14,610 nucleotides of DNA from Thermodesulfobacteriota bacterium (lineage in GTDB: Bacteria; Desulfobacterota; QYQD01), in contig JASEGX010000036.1 in the NCBI GenBank assembly GCA_030017815.1, positions 1 to 14,610 on the forward strand, written 5' to 3'. The notes beneath the pieces are model-generated. The model did no database searches and was not told the DNA's origin. It was given only the letters and a program-made list of their open reading frames with translations. A program made the translations under genes and the position numbers. Shown one piece after another: positions 1 to 8,401 of this stretch (position 1 is the first letter of the stretch; each line of letters opens with the position of its first letter).

Positions 1-10
1 GGACGGAGTC

Positions 11-55
11 TGGATTCCTGCTTTCGCAGGAATGACACACAGGGCAGGAATGACA
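11..55. repeat. Intergenic palindromic repeat, partial
   Basis: ATTCCTGC at 14-21 and GCAGGAAT at 26-33 form an 8-bp perfect stem with a TTTC loop. The right half, GCAGGAATGACA, is repeated directly at 26-37 and 44-55. I recognise this as the type of dispersed palindrome (CATTCCTGCGAAAGCAGGAAT) found between genes in many proteobacterial genomes. The element probably continues off the left edge. Confidence 0.7.
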
Positions 56-136
56 TTTTCATTGTTCTTTGTGCTGACCCGTCGGCATGTGTGTTTCATA
101 AAAAATCTTTGCCTACCGATACTAATCAAAACAGAG

Positions 137-1249
137 ATGAAAACAAAACTGCCAAATAGTCATATAAGCGCTGTCCTCGTTCTTATCATAATTTTGCTGG
201 GCCATGCAGGCCCGGTAGCCGGCACCACCTACAAATACGTCGATGAAAATGGCGTTATCTGTTTCACGGATGACCCCGCTACTATTCCCGAAGCATTGCA
301 GGATAGGGTAGAGACAAAAGGTTTTTCCGCTCCTAAGTCAGCTGAGCCTTCCCCATCCAACGCATCAAGAAGAAGCCAACCAATTGACCCTATCGTATTT
401 ACTCCCCAATCTTCCTCCCGGAGTAAAGACTTAATTCATTACCGATACGATGACCGGTTGGACCTGGCTGCAAACCTCCTCGGTTACGATATGGAGGTCT
501 ATCCTCAATTGTTCGGTGAAAAAATCGATAAAACCGGAGCGCTCGGCCAGCTGGAAGCAATCGCCCGTGATATCAAAAAGGATATGAAGAAATGGAGCAG
601 AAACGACGCCAAGACACTGATCGGCTGCATGCTGGACAGAATAACGCATTTAGGTTTTAGTTACCAAAGTGTAAAGCTCGAAGAAAGGATAGTATCTCTT
701 CCAGATATACTGAAGAGTAAAAGGCCAAACTGCTTTGGCTTCAGCCTCCTCTGCCTCGCCCTGGGAGAGCGATTAGGGCTGCCACTTTACGCAGTTGGCA
801 TCCCCTGTCCTAACGTCGGCGAGTTTCACATGTTCATCCGCTACGACGATGGCCAGGAACGGTTTAATCTGGAGGCTACCAATAGATGGCGGGGCCTGAG
901 ATATGGAGATAGCAAGTACGTGCGGAAGTGGGGAGCGTGGAAAAGTCCCTATTTCTTTAAAAATCTAAGTAAGCAGGAGATAGTCGGTGATTATCTATAC
1001 TACCTCTATTACCTCTCTGAACGCCTTAAAAACTGGAAGCTGGCCGATGAATGCGCTAAAAAAGGCCGGGAGCTGGCGCCGGAATCCTGGTGGACTAATT
1101 ACATGATGGCCCTCACCTCCCTCCGTCAGGGAAATACCCAGCAGGCCAGAAAGTGCGCACAGAAGATGCTCGAAGTTGGGTACATGGCCCCTCCGGAATT
1201 GTTAGAGCAGCTTGATATCGAGTACCCCAATAACCGCTGGGTTAAATAA
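137..1249 (+). CDS. Secreted DUF4124 / transglutaminase-like / TPR protein
   Basis: The protein is 370 aa. I chose the ATG at 137 because it begins a normal signal peptide (basic MKTK, hydrophobic stretch about residues 10-23, likely cleavage after PVAG at about 29). The open frame runs back to 32, but that part is repeat-derived. Residues about 30-55 (YKYVDENGVICFTDDP) match DUF4124, a small periplasmic domain. A Ser/Pro-rich linker follows. Residues about 185-255 resemble a bacterial transglutaminase-like (SirB1-type) fold, with Cys199 in NCFGFS, His231 in EFHMF and Glu246 in NLEAT as a possible Cys-His-acid triad. The C-terminus (about 295-350) looks like one or two TPR repeats. It is probably a periplasmic protein of unknown substrate. 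The domain calls are by eye, and whether the triad is active is inference. No strong ribosome site is visible, and the gene appears to stand alone. Confidence 0.75.
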   Translation: MKTKLPNSHISAVLVLIIILLGHAGPVAGTTYKYVDENGVICFTDDPATIPEALQDRVETKGFSAPKSAEPSPSNASRRSQPIDPIVFTPQSSSRSKDLIHYRYDDRLDLAANLLGYDMEVYPQLFGEKIDKTGALGQLEAIARDIKKDMKKWSRNDAKTLIGCMLDRITHLGFSYQSVKLEERIVSLPDILKSKRPNCFGFSLLCLALGERLGLPLYAVGIPCPNVGEFHMFIRYDDGQERFNLEATNRWRGLRYGDSKYVRKWGAWKSPYFFKNLSKQEIVGDYLYYLYYLSERLKNWKLADECAKKGRELAPESWWTNYMMALTSLRQGNTQQARKCAQKMLEVGYMAPPELLEQLDIEYPNNRWVK

Positions 1250-1320
1250 CCTCATTTAATCAAACGCCGCTGTATTCTGACGATAGCTTTAGCTGTATTT
1301 GTTTGTAGAACTAGCGAAAC

Positions 1321-1349
1321 TGTACAATATATTGAGAGTATGATATAAA
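1321..1349 (+). promoter_or_regulatory. Candidate sigma70 promoter for the JAMM gene
   Basis: TGTACA (1321-1326, 4/6 to consensus) and TATAAA (1344-1349, 5/6) are separated by 17 nt in the AT-rich gap after the first gene. It could drive the JAMM-gatC-gatA run. An AGGAGG at 1366-1371 follows it but has no start codon at normal spacing. Confidence 0.4.
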
Positions 1350-1443
1350 ATTAACAACCAGGTTTAGGAGGAAGACCCTGGGAGATAGACTCTGTGGCTA
1401 TAGTCAGAGCTGAGGTTAGGCCTGGATATATGGTGGGAAGGTT

Positions 1444-2211
1444 GTGGGATTCTGTTCCGATATTTTCAAAAGACTTTGTGTCCTGATACAGAGGTACTTC
1501 CGGAAGGAGCCTGCCGAGATTCTCCTCAGGTTCGACTCCTCCGGGGAGGAAAGGCTTCCCGATTATATGGTCCGGGCATTTGAAGATGATTCGACCTCAC
1601 ATCCAACGCCTTACCAGGTAGCCCTCTATCACCCCTTAGCTGATGAACGGCCACGGAAGGCTATGAAGGAGGCCATGGCCGAGGTGGAAAGACTTATTAC
1701 GGTGGGCTGGCTCAAAGTCTCTGAGGGTACCTGGCCCTTAAGAAAGGTGACGATTCCAGGCCAGGTCTACGAGTCACTTTTTAAGGAGCTCAAGCTTTCC
1801 GAGGGAGAAAGAAAGGAGCGTTTTGGTCTGCTGCACGGACGTATTCAGGGTGAGATGGCCCATGTGGAAGACTTGACGGAAAATTCCTTTCTAGAGGAAA
1901 AAGGCTTTTTCAAAATCCGGGCTTTCAAGGGCATGAGCTTTGCCGTGAAGGCCTACCAAATGATAGGGAGTAATTTAAATAAGTGGCTAGGCCTTGATAA
2001 ACCAGAGATAATCGGTACCTATCACACCCATCTTCTTCCTTATCGCTACACTCCTTCGTTAAGGGATATGGCACTCCTCATGGCCAATCCCGGTAAGCCG
2101 CACCTTATTATCTGCGGCTTAGGTCTTTTTGCATATACTTTTAAGAGCTTCAAAAGAATCTTATGGATAACCTTCCCCGCGAAAACCTCTTTAGAAATTA
2201 TCCTGACCTAA
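1444..2211 (+). CDS. JAMM/MPN-family (JAB) metalloprotease-like protein
   Basis: The protein is 255 aa with a GTG start; the start is uncertain because the purine-rich GGGAAGG sits only 2 nt upstream. The C-terminal half carries a JAMM zinc-site signature: Glu125 in the E-x-x-G-L-L-x-G pattern (ERFGLLHG), then His194-x-His196 and, after PYRYTP, Ser205-x-x-Asp208. The spacing between the second His and Ser is one residue longer than usual. JAMM proteins are zinc isopeptidases or peptidases. Prokaryotic members act on ubiquitin-like or sulfur-carrier proteins, but many have no known substrate. The N-terminal 100 residues I do not recognise. The end may be disturbed: after about residue 235 the sequence (ILWITFPAKTSLEIILT) is unlike an MPN domain tail, while another frame opens at 2145 and runs into gatC, so a frameshift is possible. 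No ubiquitin-like gene is adjacent. Confidence 0.65.
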   Translation: MGFCSDIFKRLCVLIQRYFRKEPAEILLRFDSSGEERLPDYMVRAFEDDSTSHPTPYQVALYHPLADERPRKAMKEAMAEVERLITVGWLKVSEGTWPLRKVTIPGQVYESLFKELKLSEGERKERFGLLHGRIQGEMAHVEDLTENSFLEEKGFFKIRAFKGMSFAVKAYQMIGSNLNKWLGLDKPEIIGTYHTHLLPYRYTPSLRDMALLMANPGKPHLIICGLGLFAYTFKSFKRILWITFPAKTSLEIILT

Positions 2212-2360
2212 TCCTCGATGGTCTGGGTATGGGGAAAGTCCTAGAACTCGAATCTTGTGAAATATACGAAGATATGTTATTAGACAATAGCTCGCCTCTG
2301 GCGGGTAAGTCACTGGAATTGACGCCCCCTGGGCATTTAAACAGCAAAGCGAGGAAAAAC

Positions 2361-2645
2361 GTGAAGATCAGCCGCGAGGATGTCCAGCATGTGGCCAAGC
2401 TGGCCAGGCTTTCTTTTTCCAAGGAAGATATCGAGCTATTTACAAATCAATTGAACCAGATATTGACTTACATGGATAAGTTAAACGAACTGGACACGGC
2501 ACATGTCGAGCTCACACACCACGCCCTGGCCATCACCAATGCCTTCCGGGAAGATGCGATTCGTCCATCTGTGTCTAATGAAAAAAGCCTGGCCAACGCC
2601 CCGGCAAAGGCAAACGGCTCTTTTACTGTCCCCCGGATTATCTAA
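2361..2645 (+). CDS. gatC: Asp/Glu-tRNA amidotransferase subunit C (GatC)
   Basis: GatC is the small scaffold subunit of the GatCAB complex, which converts misacylated Glu-tRNA(Gln) or Asp-tRNA(Asn) to the correct amide form in the cytoplasm. I place the start at GTG 2361, with GAGG at 2351-2354 seven nt upstream. This gives 94 aa, the normal family length, and the typical opening MKISREDVQHVAKLARL. The helical middle (LNQILTYMDKLNELDT) and the final FTVPRII-type tail that wraps GatA are also characteristic. The same frame is open back to 2145, with an ATG at 2163, but those 66 extra residues are not a GatC feature. The stop lies 9 nt before gatA, so the two are surely one operon. gatB, the third subunit, is not in the window. 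Confidence 0.92.
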   Translation: MKISREDVQHVAKLARLSFSKEDIELFTNQLNQILTYMDKLNELDTAHVELTHHALAITNAFREDAIRPSVSNEKSLANAPAKANGSFTVPRII

Positions 2646-2654
2646 GGTTTTATT

Positions 2655-4118
2655 ATGGATCTCTATGCCCTAACCATCCACGCCTTAAGGGAATTATTAC
2701 TCAAAAAGGAAGTTACCTCGGTTGAGATAACCGGGTCTGTCCTGGCACGCATAAAAGAGGTTGACCATAAGGTTCACGCCTATCTTACACTTACACCGGA
2801 AGTGGCCCTGGAACAGGCCAGAGAAGCCGACCGTATCTTGCAAAAAGGCAAGGGCGGGCCGTTGACCGGCATCCCCATGTCTATAAAAGATGTTCTATGT
2901 ACGGAAGGCATACGCACCACGTGTGGTTCATATATTTTGAAGGACTTTGTCCCCATCTATGACGCTACGGTAATCAGAAGACTAAAAGAAGCCGGAGCCG
3001 TTCTACTTGGCAAGGCAAATATGGATGAATTCGCCATGGGTTCGTCCACAGAAAACTCGGCCTTCCACATAACCAGAAACCCCTGGCACCTTGACTACAT
3101 ACCGGGCGGGTCAAGCGGAGGCTCGGCAGCCGCCGTGGCGGCGGATGAGTGCATAGCCTCCCTTGGGTCTGATACCGGCGGATCCATCCGGCAGCCGGCA
3201 GCGCATTGCGGTGTGGTTGGATTAAAGCCCACCTACGGTACGGTATCGCGTTACGGGCTGATTGCCTTTGCCTCATCGTTAGATCAGATTGGGCCGCTCA
3301 CCAAGGATGTCACTGACTGCGCCTTGGTCCTAAATGCCATTCATGGCCATGATCCCCTGGATTCAACCTCGGCCCCCCGTCCGCAAGTGGACTATACAAA
3401 GGCGCTGGTTAAAGGAATTAAAGGAATTAAGATCGGTATCCCCGAAGAATACTTCGGCCCCGGCTTATCCCCTGATGTTGAAAAATCTGTGCGCAATGCT
3501 ATAGAGGTGCTTTCCGGCCTGGGTGCAGAGACCGTAGAGATATCTCTTCCCCACACTGAATACGCAGTGGCTATCTACTATATAATTGCCCCGGCTGAGG
3601 CCAGCTCCAACCTGGCCCGCTACGATGGTGTAAAATACGGCTATCGCGACGCTGAGGCCGAAGAACTCCTGGAGATGTATGAGAAGACCCGGTCAAGAGG
3701 CTTTGGAACCGAGGTAAAACGTCGCATCATGCTCGGCACCTATGCCCTCTCTTCCGGTTACTACGATGCCTATTACAAGAAGGCCTCGCAGGTACGCACC
3801 CTGATCGCGGAAGACTTTAAGAAGGGCTTTGACCGGTGCGACGTCATATTAACGCCGGTTGCGCCTACGCCACCCTTTAAAATCGGAGAAAAGGTAAACG
3901 ATCCCTTCCAGATGTATCTATCTGATATTTTCACTGTACCGGCCAACCTGGCCGGGTTGCCCGCTATTTCTGTGCCGTGCGGGTTCAGTGCGGAAGGACT
4001 GCCGGTGGGGATTCAATTACTTGGTAATCACTTTGCGGAGGAAAAGATATTACAGGTCGCCTACAACTTTGAATCAGAGACAGACTTCCACACGAGAAAG
4101 CCGCCTCTTTTATCTTGA
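2655..4118 (+). CDS. gatA: Asp/Glu-tRNA amidotransferase subunit A (GatA)
   Basis: GatA is the glutaminase subunit of GatCAB. It releases ammonia from glutamine and channels it to GatB for amidation of Glu-tRNA(Gln) or Asp-tRNA(Asn). The protein is 487 aa, full family length. The amidase-signature catalytic triad is intact: Lys78 in GIPMSIKD, Ser153 in the GGSSGGS loop, and the nucleophile Ser177 in [13 protein letters not shown]. The [20 protein letters not shown] segment downstream is typical of true GatA rather than a generic amidase. ATG 2655 has TAAGG at 2643-2647 as a modest ribosome site. It is cotranscribed with gatC and ends facing the convergent ihfA gene. Nothing looks damaged. Confidence 0.97.
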   Translation: MDLYALTIHALRELLLKKEVTSVEITGSVLARIKEVDHKVHAYLTLTPEVALEQAREADRILQKGKGGPLTGIPMSIKDVLCTEGIRTTCGSYILKDFVPIYDATVIRRLKEAGAVLLGKANMDEFAMGSSTENSAFHITRNPWHLDYIPGGSSGGSAAAVAADECIASLGSDTGGSIRQPAAHCGVVGLKPTYGTVSRYGLIAFASSLDQIGPLTKDVTDCALVLNAIHGHDPLDSTSAPRPQVDYTKALVKGIKGIKIGIPEEYFGPGLSPDVEKSVRNAIEVLSGLGAETVEISLPHTEYAVAIYYIIAPAEASSNLARYDGVKYGYRDAEAEELLEMYEKTRSRGFGTEVKRRIMLGTYALSSGYYDAYYKKASQVRTLIAEDFKKGFDRCDVILTPVAPTPPFKIGEKVNDPFQMYLSDIFTVPANLAGLPAISVPCGFSAEGLPVGIQLLGNHFAEEKILQVAYNFESETDFHTRKPPLLS

Positions 4119-4198
4119 GCAGTCAGCATTCAGCTCTCAGCTTTCAGGAAATGAAATAGCGCTTTAAACTGACCGCTGATAGCTGATTGCTGATCGCT
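4119..4198. repeat. Imperfect inverted repeat between convergent gatA and ihfA
   Basis: The left arm (4119-4148) repeats the unit TCAG-N3: GTCAGCATTCAGCTCTCAGC. The right arm (4169-4198), read on the other strand, gives ATCAGCAATCAGCTATCAGC, differing at about three of 20 positions. The element starts directly after the gatA stop codon and could form a long stem in either transcript, so it may serve as a bidirectional 3' end for both genes. No T-run follows, so it is not a textbook intrinsic terminator. A half-copy of the same family lies at 6958-6991. Confidence 0.7.
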
Positions 4199-4230
4199 AT
4201 TACCCAGCAAATGGACTTTTTACGAAGCCG

Positions 4231-4521
4231 TCATATCTTCTTACTATTTATTCTTTGCCTGAGGATGCTGGAAGGCTTAAATGTGACTACACGTCGGGGG
4301 GATAGCATTAATTCCGCGCCGGTCTGAGGGTTTCTGCCCCGCCTTTCCTTTTTATTCTTGACATTGAATTTACCAAAACCGCTGATGAGCACGCTCTCAT
4401 TATCAGCCAGGGAGGTCTTAATTATTTCTAATAAGGCCTCCATAGCCAGTACGGCTTCAGCCTTGCGAAGCTTGTTTTTTTCATAAATATGATTAACAAG
4501 ATCAGCCTTAGTCAGTGTCAT
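4231..4521 (-). CDS. ihfA: Integration host factor alpha-like DNA-binding protein
   Basis: The protein is 96 aa and belongs to the HU/IHF family of dimeric DNA-bending nucleoid proteins. I chose ATG 4521 (MTLTKADLVNHIYEK) over the upstream in-frame ATG at 4551 because a GGAGG lies eight nt before it and the HU/IHF N-terminus begins there. Dimerisation helices cover residues about 3-40, the SGFGKF turn is at about 48-53, and the beta-arm carries RRGRNPQTG with the DNA-intercalating proline. The ARRVV-like stretch (SPRRVVTFKPS) and overall spacing fit IHF-alpha better than HU. It lies about 70 nt downstream of eno on the same strand and is probably cotranscribed with it, which is not the usual pheT-ihfA arrangement. 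HU remains an alternative name. Confidence 0.85.
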   Translation of the reverse strand: MTLTKADLVNHIYEKNKLRKAEAVLAMEALLEIIKTSLADNESVLISGFGKFNVKNKKERRGRNPQTGAELMLSPRRVVTFKPSSILRQRINSKKI

Positions 4522-4590
4522 AGAACTAACCTCCGGGGGTAAAACTATCACTTTGTCGAAAACCAGACAGAACGGCCATCCTTGTAACCC

Positions 4591-5871
<1,281 letters not shown>

Positions 5872-5923
5872 TTAACCTCCATGGCAAAATAAAAATGAGT
5901 AGCCGTTCAGAAAATCTGGGCTA

Positions 5924-5952
5924 AACATAGCAAAACACAGATACCCTGTCAA
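5924..5952 (-). promoter_or_regulatory. Sigma70-type promoter of eno
   Basis: Read on the minus strand, a perfect TTGACA (5947-5952), a 17-nt spacer and TATGTT (5924-5929, 4/6) precede the enolase GTG. They predict a transcript start near 5917 and a leader of about 45 nt. Confidence 0.7.
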
Positions 5953-6034
5953 TACATATATTTAACGACTTTAACGACCCAAATGGGCTCCGGGGATACT
6001 GTCTTCTCCAAAGGAAGGGCGTCTTGGGATGAAC

Positions 6035-6814
6035 CTAACAATAAAGTCTTTTATCAGGCAAGTGATAGAACTGGCGGATTTTCTCCATTGGCCATCCTTT
6101 CCTTAAGAAACAGGAAAGCGCCTCATCGAGAACGATATTCTTTGATATGGTTTGTGAAAACGGATGTTCCTGTTCACATACGAACCGGTAAAGGTGTCTG
6201 TTTTTCCTGCTTAATCTTTTCTCGAAAGTATGCAGATTTAATCGCTTACCCAGGGCTGGAGAGTTTCTGACACTGGAATAGAGTTTTTCATCACCCAGAT
6301 GTTCAAATAATAAGACATTCTCGTAAAAAGACTCGTGCTTGGGATGGACAGCGATACAGAAATCATCAACACCCGCACTCCTGGCATAAAAATACACAAG
6401 TTTAACTAATGCCAGGAAGATAAACATCCCCTTGCCGCTCAAATCCTCGTGAACTGCCAGGCCGGAAAGCTCTGCCGCTTTTCTTCCATGATATCTCAGG
6501 AAGTCCATCTCAATGTTGTAGATTTCATCCATAGGCAGTCCTAATGGTGAGTCCGGGATAAGAGTAAGGGTCATTATTACTAAGTCATCCTTCTTAGCGA
6601 TAAACGTCCGGGTGTCAGGGAGTAAATTATAAATCCCTATTCTCATTTCAGAATGGTGCGGTTTAACATATCCTCGTGTTACATAGGCTTTGTAGATAAG
6701 ATTATATGATTGCTCCAATTCATCCAGAGTATCAACTACCTTGAATTCTATATCCTCGGCGCTAACCAGGGATTTTGCCGAGACATCATCATCTAAGATA
6801 TCTAATGTTATCAT
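6035..6814 (-). CDS. FeeM-like N-acyl amino acid synthase family protein (paralogue 1)
   Basis: The protein is 259 aa. Its core (about residues 23-195) matches the FeeM/LuxI-type GNAT-fold acyltransferases. Visible family motifs are TFIAKKDDLVIMTLTLIPDSPLGLPMDEIY (70-99), the E-x-D-x-LR-x-x-GR-x-x-E motif (102-115), a possible acyl-donor loop with GKGMF (127-131), and VDDFCIAVHPKHESFYENVLLFEHLG (149-174). FeeM joins an acyl chain from acyl-ACP to an amino acid amine. The substrate here cannot be read from sequence. The roughly 60-residue C-terminus is not recognised. ATG 6814 has GAGG seven nt upstream and its own promoter. It is about 33% identical by eye to the next gene upstream and probably arose by duplication. 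Alternative reading: an uncharacterised GNAT acetyltransferase of the same fold. Confidence 0.78.
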   Translation of the reverse strand: MITLDILDDDVSAKSLVSAEDIEFKVVDTLDELEQSYNLIYKAYVTRGYVKPHHSEMRIGIYNLLPDTRTFIAKKDDLVIMTLTLIPDSPLGLPMDEIYNIEMDFLRYHGRKAAELSGLAVHEDLSGKGMFIFLALVKLVYFYARSAGVDDFCIAVHPKHESFYENVLLFEHLGDEKLYSSVRNSPALGKRLNLHTFEKRLSRKNRHLYRFVCEQEHPFSQTISKNIVLDEALSCFLRKGWPMEKIRQFYHLPDKRLYC

Positions 6815-6852
6815 AATACAGCCTCATTTATAATTTTTAATATATTAATACA

Positions 6853-6882
6853 AGTATAGCAAAAAAATATAAAAGATGTAAT
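6853..6882 (-). promoter_or_regulatory. Sigma70-type promoter of FeeM-like paralogue 1
   Basis: On the minus strand ATTACA (6877-6882, 4/6), an 18-nt AT-rich spacer and TATACT (6853-6858, 5/6) precede the gene, giving a leader of about 32 nt with a good GAGG site at 6822-6825. The gene can therefore be expressed separately from its upstream paralogue. Confidence 0.6.
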
Positions 6883-6894
6883 TTATTTTAACAT

Positions 6895-6936
6895 TTTTTG
6901 CTCCAGGCCTATCCGCCTCAGGCGGATCAGCAAAAA
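6895..6936. repeat. Nested palindromic repeat (CCGCCTNAGGCGG family)
   Basis: An inner 8-bp palindrome, ATCCGCCT-C-AGGCGGAT (6911-6927), sits inside an outer inverted repeat TTTTTGCT (6895-6902) / AGCAAAAA (6929-6936). A sister palindrome, TCCGCCT-T-AGGCGGA, is at 10389-10403. It looks like a dispersed extragenic repeat in the gap between the two acyltransferase genes. It could also stop transcripts, but no clean hairpin-plus-T-run is present. Confidence 0.65.
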
Positions 6937-6957
6937 TCTACGACAAACAAAACATTA

Positions 6958-6991
6958 AGCTGAACGCTGATTGCTGAGTGCTGACAGCTCA
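6958..6991. repeat. Half-copy of the GCTGA-rich repeat
   Basis: The stretch reads as tandem 7-mers GCTGAAC-GCTGATT-GCTGAGT-GCTGACA, matching one arm of the inverted repeat at 4169-4198. It is therefore a second, single-arm member of that family, lying downstream of the 302-aa acyltransferase gene. Confidence 0.6.
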
Positions 6992-7033
6992 TCTGGAATT
7001 TTTTGGGTTTCCGGGTGAAAACTAATTAGAACA

Positions 7034-7942
7034 CTATCTCGTAGAAAAATATCCGGGTGGAAGTACCTGGGTGAAGTCGTAGTCAGGATAGCATTTCTGG
7101 ATGTAGGCCAGTTTGTCGTCATTAATCCCCACCAAGAGATCGGTCTTTTCTACAAAAAAATACCGTATATCCTCTAAGGACATTCTGAGGCCGCCAGTGG
7201 GATAGGACTTCCCCCATTCTGATTCATCGCCATTATTGGCCGTGAAGAAAAAGGTATAAAGATCACAGTCAAAATCCTCCATATTATAGATATCCGCAAA
7301 CCGTGCGTGCGCTGTGCGCAGATCCATACGCTCCAAAATGGCCGGCGCATCCTTTACTGACGGGAAATATCTCAACTCTCCGATCGGCTCAAACAAAAGT
7401 ATATCCTCATAGAAACGGGCATGCTTAGGATTTACGGCGATACAGATGTCGTCGGCCTGCACATACTGAGCGTAGGCGTAAACCACCTTAAAAAGAAGCA
7501 TGAATATATTACTGCACTTAAATTCCTTTGCGGTGACCAGAGAAGAACCCTCGGATACCAGGCGGCCTTTGTTCCTTAACATATCCAGCTCTTTTTTATA
7601 TATTGCATCGGATGGCAGTCCCAGGGGAGAATCGATAATAAGGGTGGCGGTGGCAACCGCCCTCCCCTCGGATCTGGCGGTAAATACCCGGGTCGAGGGT
7701 AATATATTTTGGATCTTCAGCCTCATCGTCGAAGGATCCGGATCCATGTAACCCAGTTCTACGTATCTATCATGCGCCAAAGAAAAGGCCTCGATCCATT
7801 CTTCCCGTGAAGTGGCGGTTTTAATCCGGTAATCAAGGGATTGCCCTACTTCGGTAAGCCGGGACCGCCTCAGTCTTATGGCCCTGCGACTCTCCGGGAG
7901 GTATTTTTTCTCTCTCAGAAGTTCTGCGTTTCTTATCAGCAT
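7034..7942 (-). CDS. FeeM-like N-acyl amino acid synthase family protein (paralogue 2)
   Basis: The protein is 302 aa. The FeeM/LuxI-like core covers about residues 37-210. It shares with its neighbour the blocks LIIDSPLGLPSDAIYKKELD (101-120), MLRNKGRLVSEGSSL (121-135) and ADDICIAVNPKHARFYEDILLFEPIG (163-188). It has a basic N-terminal extension (about 35 residues, rich in Arg/Lys) and a longer C-terminal region (about 215-302) that I do not recognise. By family it should transfer an acyl chain from acyl-ACP to an amine, often an amino acid, in the cytoplasm. The ribosome site before ATG 7942 is weak (AAGAAG), and an internal start cannot be excluded. It is the first gene leftward from the shared divergent regulatory region, opposite the ABC exporter operon, which suggests common control. 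The substrate is unknown. Confidence 0.78.
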   Translation of the reverse strand: MLIRNAELLREKKYLPESRRAIRLRRSRLTEVGQSLDYRIKTATSREEWIEAFSLAHDRYVELGYMDPDPSTMRLKIQNILPSTRVFTARSEGRAVATATLIIDSPLGLPSDAIYKKELDMLRNKGRLVSEGSSLVTAKEFKCSNIFMLLFKVVYAYAQYVQADDICIAVNPKHARFYEDILLFEPIGELRYFPSVKDAPAILERMDLRTAHARFADIYNMEDFDCDLYTFFFTANNGDESEWGKSYPTGGLRMSLEDIRYFFVEKTDLLVGINDDKLAYIQKCYPDYDFTQVLPPGYFSTR

Positions 7943-7975
7943 CCGGCTTAACTTCTTTTGTTTAGTTTTTTTTGT

Positions 7976-7993
7976 TAACGTTCTTATCGGCCC
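7976..7993 (-). promoter_or_regulatory. 18-bp motif with sigma28-like -10, leftward copy
   Basis: On the minus strand this reads GGGCCGATAAGAACGTTA, matching the rightward copy at 8369-8386 in 17 of 18 positions. It includes GCCGATAA, the sigma28 (FliA) -10 octamer. If used as a promoter the transcript would start near 7978, with a leader of about 36 nt before ATG 7942. No TAAA-type -35 element is visible at the usual spacing, so an operator or leader element is an equal alternative. Confidence 0.55.
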
Positions 7994-8229
7994 TATTCCA
8001 ATTTTGATAAAAACTTCCCATAACGATACGGAACTCCTACAATTAACTTTTTTATTAAAATTGCCGATTGAAAAAGCAGAGATTATCTATTACGATCTTG
8101 AAACCTGTCCCTCTTCGTTCTGAGAGCATTTTTTTCCTTTAGGGCTCCGATATTTTGTAACTTCATGTGTCGTGCTTAATAATAGAGATGCGTGAGCTGT
8201 TTTAAGGTGTACCGGTTTTCTTTGCATTT

Positions 8230-8258
8230 TTCTCAAATAGAACTTCTTGTGGTATAGT
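8230..8258 (+). promoter_or_regulatory. Candidate distal sigma70 promoter of the ABC operon
   Basis: TTCTCA (8230-8235, 4/6), a 17-nt spacer and TATAGT (8253-8258, 5/6) would give a long leader of about 140 nt before the ATPase gene. It is a weaker proposal than the proximal sites. Confidence 0.35.
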
Positions 8259-8317
8259 ATAAAAGTCACGCGTTTCTTATAGATAGAGGCGCTTAATCTT
8301 AATATTTTTTTCTGAAT

Positions 8318-8346
8318 TTACCGATCGTAAGTAATAATGATATAAT
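8318..8346 (+). promoter_or_regulatory. Candidate proximal sigma70 promoter of the ABC operon
   Basis: A perfect TATAAT (8341-8346) lies 17 nt after a poor -35 (TTACCG, 3/6, 8318-8323). A transcript from it would contain the 18-bp motif at 8369-8386 in its leader, so that motif could be a repressor site or RNA element instead of a promoter. Confidence 0.45.
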
Positions 8347-8368
8347 CTTAAAAATCTCAGTAGAAACC

Positions 8369-8386
8369 GGGCCGATAACAACGTTA
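8369..8386 (+). promoter_or_regulatory. 18-bp motif with sigma28-like -10, rightward copy
   Basis: GGGCCGATAACAACGTTA repeats the leftward copy at 7976-7993 with one mismatch. The GCCGATAA octamer is at 8371-8378, giving a predicted start near 8385 and a 17-nt leader with AGAGG (8393-8397) before ATG 8402. The upstream TAAA (8349-8352) is three bases too far for a canonical sigma28 -35. Confidence 0.55.
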
Positions 8387-8401
8387 GATTGCAGAGGCTT
8401 T

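Larger units (their letters stand above)
7943..8401. other. Divergent 459-bp intergenic regulatory region
   Basis: This AT-rich gap separates the leftward acyltransferase gene from the rightward ABC operon. I see no convincing gene in it. It holds an 18-bp motif in inverted orientation at both edges and two candidate rightward sigma70 promoters. The middle (about 8040-8220) shows no structure I can name. Confidence 0.7.

Noticed and set aside
32..136. Upstream extension of the first gene
   Set aside because: The 35 extra residues come from the intergenic repeat and an unrelated stretch. The signal peptide begins at 137.
5983..6270. Plus-strand open frame opposite the first acyltransferase gene
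   Set aside because: It has no recognisable protein features and is antisense to a well-supported coding region.
6958..6991. Tandem 7-mers as a CRISPR or tandem array
   Set aside because: There are only four imperfect units without spacers, and they match an arm of the dispersed inverted repeat.
6035..7942. Exosortase/PEP-CTERM-associated acyltransferases
   Set aside because: Related acyltransferases occur in such genomes, but no exosortase or PEP-CTERM protein is present in this window, so the link cannot be claimed.
8204..8226. Sigma54 promoter before the ABC operon (GG...TTTGC)
   Set aside because: The distance between GG and GC is 8 nt rather than the 10 required.
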